A stretch of DNA of 6,169 nucleotides from an uncultured Clostridia bacterium (GTDB taxonomy: Bacteria; Bacillota; Clostridia; Christensenellales; CAG-917): the NCBI GenBank assembly GCA_947174215.1, contig CAMWIB010000067.1:1-6169 (forward strand). The letters run 5' to 3'. The notes beneath the pieces are model-generated. The model was given only the letters and a program-made list of their open reading frames with translations. It was not told the DNA's origin and made no database searches. Below are positions 1 to 4,320 of the stretch, in pieces; the stretch's first letter is position 1, and every line of letters begins with the position of its first letter. Made by a program: the position numbers and the translations under genes.

Positions 1-337
1 GTTTTATATACTCCGTCCAAACGCATTTGCAGGTTTTGCCGTCCACATTACCTTTATCGCTGCAAATAGGGCAGATGGGGGTGTAGTCAAAATCGCTTTC
101 GGAAAATCCGTACTTTTTGAGTGCGGAAATATACGCTTCGTGCGCCTTTTCAACTTCAATCTCGCTTATGCCGCCTTCCCTAAATGCAGAAAAGCGTTTT
201 TCCAAAAATGCGGAATGAGCGGAAGAAATCTCGGGGATAGCGAGCGCTTTCTCCATTTTGACTTCCGCCAGTCGCTTTGCCGCGTCTATTCTTGACTGCC
301 TTATGGCAAGTGCGTTGTTTATAGCTCTTTCTTTCAT
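1..337 (-). CDS. DnaC/DnaI-like helicase loader, N-terminal part (runs off the left edge)
   Basis: Only the first 112 residues are in the window; the gene continues past position 1. Translation starts at an ATG (337-335) giving MKERAINNALAIRQSR. The visible part is a charged, helical N-terminal region followed by a four-cysteine zinc-binding knuckle, CPICSDKGNVDGKTCKC, with cysteines at residues 89, 92, 103 and 105. This CPxC...DGxxCxC arrangement right after a helical N-terminus is typical of the clostridial DnaC/DnaI-type loaders, whose AAA+ ATPase domain would follow outside the window. Family role: these proteins deliver the replicative helicase DnaB onto DNA at the origin or at restart sites. 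The start lies 7 nt after the stop of the DnaD-domain gene, with only a weak TGAG-like ribosome site, so translation is probably coupled to that gene. No Walker A motif can be checked here, so the assignment rests on the Cys knuckle and the neighbour. Confidence 0.8.
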   Translation of the reverse strand, partial: MKERAINNALAIRQSRIDAAKRLAEVKMEKALAIPEISSAHSAFLEKRFSAFREGGISEIEVEKAHEAYISALKKYGFSESDFDYTPICPICSDKGNVDGKTCKCVWTEYIK

Positions 338-344
338 CTTAATC

Positions 345-1790
345 TCACAAATCCGAATCGTTGAGGCTGTCGATACTCGTCACGATAGAGTGCAGTTCTT
401 CTGCGGTATAGCTACGCTCCTCGAAGTCCGCTTTGCGCGGTTTGTCATTGCCGCTTGCAATAGGTAGCTTCTTTGCTTGCTCCACCGTAGTTACGCCGTT
501 TGCCTTGTAGGTTGATAAAAGCTGATTGATGTATGGAGTGGGGTAGGTCTTGAACGTAGCCTGTTCCGCCGCATAGAGTATGACCTCGTCGTCGAAGCCC
601 CAAGTGACCGTCCACGTATGATAGTAGTCGCGGTCGGATTGAGTGACGTTGCGCGAGCGACCGCTCTTTTCGATAATCTTCTTTATCTTCGCGTCCTGCT
701 CAATCTGTAAACGCAGATACTCGTCTATGCTGTCCGCACTGAGGCGACCTTGCGCATAGAACTTGTTTACGACGTTGTTCATTCCGTCAAGGGTGCGGAT
801 ATTGGTGATAAAGCAGTGGTGCGCTATCTTCGTAAGCGCCTTATCCTCGAAGCCCTTAGCCGTCCACGGCGAGATGTAGACCTCGATTTCATGCTCAAAC
901 GATTCGTAGAACACGCCGAGGTTTTTGTTTATGCTAATGGCAAGGTCTTTCAGATGCTCGCGGTGCACCTGATAGCCTTTCATCTCCTCGGCAGAGAATA
1001 TAGACATTCTGTAAAACTCGTCAAGCTTAGAGTCGAGCTTAGTGAAGCTCTTGCCGCCTTTGAGAGTTTTTGCCGCGGCGAGTATAGCGTCAAGCTCGTA
1101 TCCCCAGCTACGCGTCCATTTGAGAAGCATCTGCTTTTCTTCAAGCTCCGCTCCGCCTTTTCTGCCGATAGCGGCAAGCACGGTGCGCATTTGTTCGGAT
1201 TGAGTGTCGTACTCTTTAAGCTTATTCTCAACGTCCTGCGCGGTGCGTACGCCGTCGTTCGCCCAGTTCCTTGCAACGGTGAGGATATAAGGGTAGCGCA
1301 CGCCCATTCCCTTCAAATCAATGCAATACTGCACAATCATAAGCATTGCGTCGTGTTCCATCTTGCTGTCGTCAAGGAACGTATAGTACTCGTTATACTC
1401 GTTTGGGGTGAGCATACGCTCGGGGAAGAGCTGTTGAAGATGAGTGTTGAAATCATTCCACTTTTCGCCCTTGTACTTCTTTGGCGGCTGCATAGAGCGT
1501 TTAAGGCTAAGATACTTGACTTCGAGCGGCTCGCGTGAAATTATCTGCACGAGTCCCATATCCTCGAAGTCGGTGTACGTCTTAATTATCTCGTTTTCTT
1601 TCATATCCAAGCGAGAGCATAAGGCTTCAAGAGAATTGTCGTTTGCGGGATTTGCGCAGAGATACAAGCCGTACAGATAAATCTTTATCTGCTTTTCATC
1701 GCAAGAGGGTAGATACTCGTTGATAAACAGATTGTCAACGAGAGTGAAGGTTTCCATGAGGAAGTCGCTTGAAAACTTTGCAAAGCTCAT
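345..1790 (-). CDS. DnaD-domain primosome protein with repeated DnaD-like C-terminal modules
   Basis: A 481-residue protein. DnaD family proteins help remodel DNA and recruit the helicase loader in low-GC Gram-positive bacteria. The reading frame is open upstream to a start 13 codons earlier, but the ATG at 1790 (MSFAKFSSDF) is chosen because AGGAG sits 7 nt before it. Residues about 1-95 resemble the N-terminal winged helix of DnaD (EYLPSCDEKQIKIYLYGLYL, then NEIIKTYTDFEDMGLVQII). Residues about 127-194 contain a DnaD C-terminal domain with the YPYILTVARNW signature (166-176) followed by GVRTAQDVE. Three further stretches, about 217-273, 298-360 and 386-441, repeat the same pattern: an aromatic/WG start, an acidic residue, a hydrophobic helix with paired alanines, then a second helix and a T/S-x-D/E cap (for example WGFDDEVILYAAEQ at 396-409). 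The C-terminal 40 residues are charged and probably disordered. It is the first gene of an operon with the DnaC/DnaI-like loader. The family call is firm; the number of modules is my own reading. Confidence 0.88.
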   Translation of the reverse strand: MSFAKFSSDFLMETFTLVDNLFINEYLPSCDEKQIKIYLYGLYLCANPANDNSLEALCSRLDMKENEIIKTYTDFEDMGLVQIISREPLEVKYLSLKRSMQPPKKYKGEKWNDFNTHLQQLFPERMLTPNEYNEYYTFLDDSKMEHDAMLMIVQYCIDLKGMGVRYPYILTVARNWANDGVRTAQDVENKLKEYDTQSEQMRTVLAAIGRKGGAELEEKQMLLKWTRSWGYELDAILAAAKTLKGGKSFTKLDSKLDEFYRMSIFSAEEMKGYQVHREHLKDLAISINKNLGVFYESFEHEIEVYISPWTAKGFEDKALTKIAHHCFITNIRTLDGMNNVVNKFYAQGRLSADSIDEYLRLQIEQDAKIKKIIEKSGRSRNVTQSDRDYYHTWTVTWGFDDEVILYAAEQATFKTYPTPYINQLLSTYKANGVTTVEQAKKLPIASGNDKPRKADFEERSYTAEELHSIVTSIDSLNDSDL

Positions 1791-1797
1791 ATATCTA

Positions 1798-1802
1798 CTC
1801 CT
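1798..1802 (-). promoter_or_regulatory. Ribosome binding site that fixes the DnaD-gene start
   Basis: Read on the minus strand, AGGAG (within CTTAGGAGTAGATAT) lies 7 nt before the ATG at 1790. The longer frame beginning at 1829 has no comparable site, so the shorter 481-residue product is preferred. Confidence 0.8.
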
Positions 1803-1819
1803 AAGTGTGATGGAGTTAT

Positions 1820-1848
1820 AGGATATCACAAGCGGAAAATAAAATCAA
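1820..1848 (-). promoter_or_regulatory. Probable sigma-A-type promoter of the DnaD/DnaC-like operon
   Basis: On the minus strand, TTGATT (1848-1843) and TATCCT (1825-1820) are separated by 17 nt, matching the -35 and -10 consensus at four of six positions each. It lies 30 nt upstream of the chosen ATG, which leaves room for the AGGAG site. This is a pattern match only. Confidence 0.5.
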
Positions 1849-1918
1849 ACTACAAAAAGCCCGTTTGAAAAATTCACGCCATATTGTGTTTGCCTTAGTA
1901 AAATACCACAAGTCAATA

Positions 1919-1953
1919 CACCCCGCAAACAGAGGTGTTTGCGGGGACCCCGA
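1919..1953 (-). repeat. GC-rich hairpin repeat, copy 1 (core only)
   Basis: CCCCGCAAACA (1921-1931) and TGTTTGCGGGG (1936-1946) form a perfect 11-bp stem with loop GAGG. The right arm runs directly into a second palindrome, CGGGGACCCCG (1942-1952), so the central GCGGGG can pair with either side. Read on the minus strand, the order is GGGGTCCCCGC-AAAC-loop-GTTTGCGGGGT, the same layout as the plus-strand element at 4126-4162. No run of T follows the stem on either strand, so it is not a standard terminator. Confidence 0.75.
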
Positions 1954-2018
1954 GGAACTACATATAATCAAACGATTGCGAAGGGACACTTATTGCAAAA
2001 AATTTCTGTTAATCGCTA

Positions 2019-2047
2019 TTGCCGATATCGCGCCGCTATGTTATCAT
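2019..2047 (+). promoter_or_regulatory. Probable extended -10 promoter of the flavin reductase operon
   Basis: TTGCCG (2019-2024) and TATCAT (2042-2047) are 17 nt apart, and TG at 2039-2040 gives an extended -10 (TGTTATCAT). The spacer contains the 8-bp palindrome CGATATCG (2023-2030), overlapping the end of the -35. An alternative overlapping promoter is TTATCA (2041-2046) with TACAAT (2065-2070), spacer 18. Either would place transcription a few tens of bases before the ATG at 2103. Confidence 0.5.
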
Positions 2048-2102
2048 TTATATATCGCTCGGCGTACAATATATGGCATAAATTTGTGTTCAAGGAGTGA
2101 TT

Positions 2103-2570
2103 ATGAATAGGTTTGACAATTTGAAGTGTCTGAATACTGCGCTCAACAGCGGTGCGTTTTTAAGCTCGGGCGACAACGTGATGGTGGCAAGCTGGGGTTT
2201 TATCGGCGTAATGTGGGGCAAGCGCGTATACGTCGTACCAGTGCGTGAAAGTAGATACACCAAGACCTTTATGGACGAGCGCGGAGTGTTTACGGTGAGT
2301 ATACCGCACCCCAACGAGATGAAGGACGAGATTAAGTTTTGCGGCACGAAGAGCGGCAGGGAGTTTGAGAAGTGGACTACCTGCGGGCTTGATAAGTTGA
2401 CGGCAAAACGCGTAGACGGATACATCGTCGGAGGCTGTCAGAAGTATTTCGAGTGCCGTATAATCGGCAAACTGCCAATGGATAATATGGATATATCCGA
2501 GGTGGAGAAGTGGTATCCGACGGGCGATTTGCACACGCTGTACTTTGGAGAGATTGTAGAGGAATACTGA
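2103..2570 (+). CDS. Flavin reductase-like FMN-binding protein (flavoredoxin type)
   Basis: A 155-residue protein of the flavin reductase-like family: a small split-barrel that binds FMN and acts in the cytoplasm as an NAD(P)H:flavin reductase or an electron carrier. Sequence evidence: NVMVASWGFIGVMWGKRVY (25-43) followed by VPVRESRYTKTFMDE (45-59), the usual FMN-phosphate-binding stretch of the family, then GVFTVSIP (61-68) and FCGTKSGREFEKW (79-91). The length fits a single-domain member. The start is the ATG at 2103 with AAGGAG (2092-2097) 5 nt upstream; a GTG two codons earlier falls inside the ribosome site and is less likely. The next gene overlaps its stop codon (TGATG), so the two are co-translated. 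The electron partner and physiological substrate cannot be told from sequence, and no FMN riboswitch is recognisable upstream. Confidence 0.9.
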   Translation: MNRFDNLKCLNTALNSGAFLSSGDNVMVASWGFIGVMWGKRVYVVPVRESRYTKTFMDERGVFTVSIPHPNEMKDEIKFCGTKSGREFEKWTTCGLDKLTAKRVDGYIVGGCQKYFECRIIGKLPMDNMDISEVEKWYPTGDLHTLYFGEIVEEY

Positions 2571-2854
2571 TGAAGGTTTGGGCAAAGGTGATGAGAGGGG
2601 ACAAGATTCTCCGCGACATTATATACGAGGAGGAGCTGTCGCTGTCTGACGAGGACTATCAAAGGCTGTTGCAGGAGCTGGCATACAGGCTGGATATAGC
2701 CGCGCCCGTATCCTTGCCTTTTCATTTAAGGCACTTTGAGAAATTCAACAGAGTGAAGTATCTTGCGCGCGACTTTATCGAAGAAGTAGACTTTGATAAT
2801 TTCGTCATCGAAAGAGTTATCGAGGACAAGAAAACCAAGCTGTTTTTGAGATAG
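2570..2854 (+). CDS. Small conserved clostridial protein of unknown function
   Basis: A 94-residue protein starting MKVWAKVMRGDKILRD. The ATG at 2570 shares its A with the TGA of the upstream gene, and AGAGGA (2558-2563) lies 6 nt before it, so it is translationally coupled to the flavin reductase. It looks like an N-terminal beta-hairpin (KVWAKVMRGDKILRDIIYE), an acidic helix (SLSDEDYQRLLQELAYRL, 30-47), and a C-terminal part with HLRHFEKFN (about 57-65) and RDFIEEVDFDNFVIERV (about 71-87). From memory, short proteins beginning MKVWAKV and ending in a similar RDF-E-VDFD block are widespread in Clostridia, but I know of no assigned function. No membrane segment, signal peptide, cysteine pair or nucleic-acid-binding motif is visible. 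It is probably cytosolic. Confidence 0.8.
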   Translation: MKVWAKVMRGDKILRDIIYEEELSLSDEDYQRLLQELAYRLDIAAPVSLPFHLRHFEKFNRVKYLARDFIEEVDFDNFVIERVIEDKKTKLFLR

Positions 2855-2968
2855 TGAGTTTCGCGCATAGCTTTGCACTGAAACTGCGCTTTTCAGAAAA
2901 GCGGTATTCTAAACGGATATAATATAAGATAAAACTCGTATTACGTCGTTATAGTAAGAGGTGAAAAT
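2855..2968 (+). promoter_or_regulatory. Intergenic region with hairpin and -10 element before the PI-PLC-like gene
   Basis: CGCTTTT (2887-2893) and AAAAGCG (2897-2903) form a 7-bp hairpin with loop CAG; AGTTTC and GAAACT just before it may pair as well. No T run follows, so termination here would be weak. Downstream, TATAAT (2918-2923) is a perfect -10, but I find no convincing -35 at 16-18 nt. The ribosome site AGAGG (2957-2961), 7 nt before the ATG, is good. Confidence 0.35.
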
Positions 2969-4015
2969 ATGAGAAAGATGAAATTGGGAGCGAAAATAGC
3001 GCTGATTCTGGTCGCTTGCCTGATTGTGGCGGTGATAATTGCCGCGAGCGTTTGCGCGTCCATTGCGCATAGGGTAAACGATAAGACCGCCCCATGTGCG
3101 GAGCTGTCCTATTGGCAGTCGTACATAAAAGACGATACACTACTTAGAAATGTTGTTATGCCCGGCTCGCACGACGCGGGTACTGCGGGTATGCCGTGGT
3201 ACAGCGAAACGCAGGACAGAGATATTGCCGACCAGCTTGCGTGCGGTGCGAGATATTTCGACTTGCGTGTGAAGGAAAAGGACGGAGAGTGCCGCATATA
3301 TCACGGACCTGCGTACAGCCTGTATCTCAAAGATATTTTGAGGGACGTGCGCGATTTCTTGAATGAAAACAAAACGGAAACCGTGATACTTGACGTACAT
3401 AAGTTTGGAAACGAATCGGCAAGAGTAAAAACCGTTCAAATGATAGACGAGTATCTTGAAAACTTGCTCCTTGCAAACGATACGTGGACGAGTGATTTGG
3501 AGTTTATCTCAAATCTTACGCTTGGCGAAGCAAGAGGAAAGTGCATTCTCATCTGGGGCGATGAGGACGAGTATCAGCGTAGCAACAACACGTATTTCCT
3601 GCGCAATAACGACAGCGGCAATATCGTAAACGGTTGCTTGCAGTCATTTTATAAGAGCAGTTGGAACTGGTATTACTCATCAGAAAAGTATATAAAGAAG
3701 GCTATCCCTGCGTATGTTGATATGTACAAAAACAGCGTGGGCGGACTGTTCGTATTGCAGAGTCAGCTCACGGACGGTTGCCTTGTCGTCGGACCGAGAT
3801 ACAGAGAAGGTCAGCACGAAAAGAATATGAACAACTTCGTTCGCTCCCTTCGTGACAGCGATATGCTCGCCGATATAAACATCATCATGCGCGACTTTTT
3901 AAGCCCCGCAAAGAATTGCTACACGATTGAACTCAACCTCGCAAAGGGCATAGTCAAAGACAACTGTGTTGCTGACTTCAACGCAATGCTTAGCAAGTTT
4001 ATCACTGTGGAGTAA
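2969..4015 (+). CDS. Membrane-anchored PI-PLC X-domain phosphodiesterase
   Basis: A 348-residue protein related to bacterial phosphatidylinositol-specific phospholipase C, which cleaves the inositol-phosphate bond by a cyclic-phosphate mechanism. A single N-terminal hydrophobic segment (about 10-33, after MRKMKLGAK) should act as an uncleaved anchor, placing the catalytic domain outside the cell. Catalytic motifs are intact: MPGSHDAGT (64-72) gives the first histidine, H68, with D69; GARYFDLRV (93-101) gives D98 and R100, matching the Asp/Arg pair of Bacillus cereus PI-PLC; YHGP (111-114) gives the second histidine, H112. ETVILDVHKF (about 136-145) fits the next barrel strand. The Arg in place of a calcium site fits the metal-independent bacterial class. 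The substrate is uncertain: phosphatidylinositol is rare in Firmicutes, so host or dietary phosphoinositides, GPI-like anchors or another phosphodiester are all possible. The gene stands alone: 114 nt after the previous gene and followed by a terminator. Confidence 0.88.
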   Translation: MRKMKLGAKIALILVACLIVAVIIAASVCASIAHRVNDKTAPCAELSYWQSYIKDDTLLRNVVMPGSHDAGTAGMPWYSETQDRDIADQLACGARYFDLRVKEKDGECRIYHGPAYSLYLKDILRDVRDFLNENKTETVILDVHKFGNESARVKTVQMIDEYLENLLLANDTWTSDLEFISNLTLGEARGKCILIWGDEDEYQRSNNTYFLRNNDSGNIVNGCLQSFYKSSWNWYYSSEKYIKKAIPAYVDMYKNSVGGLFVLQSQLTDGCLVVGPRYREGQHEKNMNNFVRSLRDSDMLADINIIMRDFLSPAKNCYTIELNLAKGIVKDNCVADFNAMLSKFITVE

Positions 4016-4048
4016 ATACAAAATATTGGTTATGATGAATTTAATTGG

Positions 4049-4078
4049 AAAAAGCAAGGGGAAAGACCTTGCTTTTTT
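4049..4078 (+). terminator. Intrinsic terminator of the PI-PLC-like gene
   Basis: AAAAAGCAAGG (4049-4059) pairs with CCTTGCTTTTT (4067-4077) around the 7-nt loop GGAAAGA, ending in six T residues. It begins 33 nt after the stop codon at 4015. Confidence 0.88.
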
Positions 4079-4101
4079 ATAGTATAATTAGATTGCGTTT
4101 C

Positions 4102-4188
4102 TATGGTTCTCTCCGTCATTGCGAACGCGGGGTCCCCGCGAAACCGCCGCGTTTCGTGGGGTAAAATAGTGAAGCAATCCAGACCATA
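4102..4188 (+). repeat. 87-bp palindromic intergenic repeat, copy 2 of the GC-rich hairpin family
   Basis: The outer ends are imperfect inverted repeats: TATGGTTCT (4102-4110) against AGACCATA (4181-4188), and ATTGC (4118-4122) against GCAAT (4174-4178). This gives the CATTGCGAA...GAAGCAATCC layout I associate with dispersed intergenic repeats in many bacteria. Inside are the 15-bp palindrome CGCGGGGTCCCCGCG (4126-4140) and an overlapping hairpin CCCCGCGAAAC (4134-4144) with GTTTCGTGGGG (4151-4161), loop CGCCGC and one G-T wobble. The core matches the element at 1919-1953 in inverse orientation. It lies between two convergent genes and encodes nothing visible. It may be a non-autonomous miniature element or a REP-like repeat. 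Confidence 0.75.
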
Positions 4189-4242
4189 AAGCCGTTTTAG
4201 CGTGGTATAAATTATAGCGATAGAGTGGCTAAATTCTAAATC

Positions 4243-4270
4243 AAAAACCGCCGATTGCTCGGCGGTTTTT
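4243..4270. terminator. Bidirectional intrinsic terminator between convergent genes
   Basis: AAAAACCGCCGA (4243-4254) and TCGGCGGTTTTT (4259-4270) form a perfect 12-bp stem with a 4-nt loop TTGC. A5 on one side and T5 on the other make it work on both strands. It lies 50 nt beyond the stop of the minus-strand LRR gene and is probably that gene's terminator, while backing up the plus-strand terminator at 4049-4078. Confidence 0.9.
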
Positions 4271-4320
4271 AGTTTTGATTAAATTAGTTTTTCAAGTGAA
4301 AACGAATTATTAGTGAGGTT

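Larger units (their letters stand above)
1791..2102. other. Divergent intergenic region, 312 nt, no gene
   Basis: This stretch separates the minus-strand replication operon from the plus-strand flavin reductase operon. It holds the minus-strand promoter near 1820-1848, the GC-rich hairpin repeat at 1919-1953 and the plus-strand promoter near 2019-2047. An open frame of about 80 codons can be read on the plus strand (1865-2110), but it has no ribosome site at its start, crosses the hairpin and the promoter, overlaps the next gene and resembles nothing I know. About 65 nt between 1954 and 2018 show nothing I can identify. Confidence 0.7.
4016..4320. other. Convergent intergenic region, 305 nt, no gene
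   Basis: It lies between the plus-strand PI-PLC-like gene and the minus-strand LRR gene. It contains the terminator at 4049-4078, the 87-bp repeat at 4102-4188 and the bidirectional terminator at 4243-4270. The remaining short pieces (4189-4242 and 4271-4320) are AT-rich and show nothing I can identify. Confidence 0.8.

Noticed and set aside
750..1538. A long plus-strand open frame of 262 codons.
   Set aside because: It lies entirely antisense to the DnaD-domain gene, has no recognisable motif or ribosome site, and looks like a codon-bias shadow of that gene.
1921..1946. Strong hairpin considered as an intrinsic terminator.
   Set aside because: No T run follows on either strand, and no gene ends nearby; similarity to the 4126-4162 element fits a repeat better.
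2048..2102. Leader of the flavin reductase gene considered as an FMN riboswitch.
   Set aside because: The leader is too short and I see none of the conserved junction sequences of that riboswitch.
1865..2110. An 81-codon plus-strand open frame in the divergent intergenic region.
   Set aside because: No ribosome site, runs through the GC-rich hairpin and the promoter, and overlaps the next gene's start; the peptide resembles nothing known to me.
2160..2585. A 141-codon minus-strand open frame opposite the flavin reductase gene.
   Set aside because: Fully antisense to a well-supported family member and without its own motif or ribosome site.
4126..4161. Palindromic repeats considered as CRISPR or an attachment site.
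   Set aside because: Only two copies about 2.2 kb apart, no regular spacers, no cas gene or integrase in the window.
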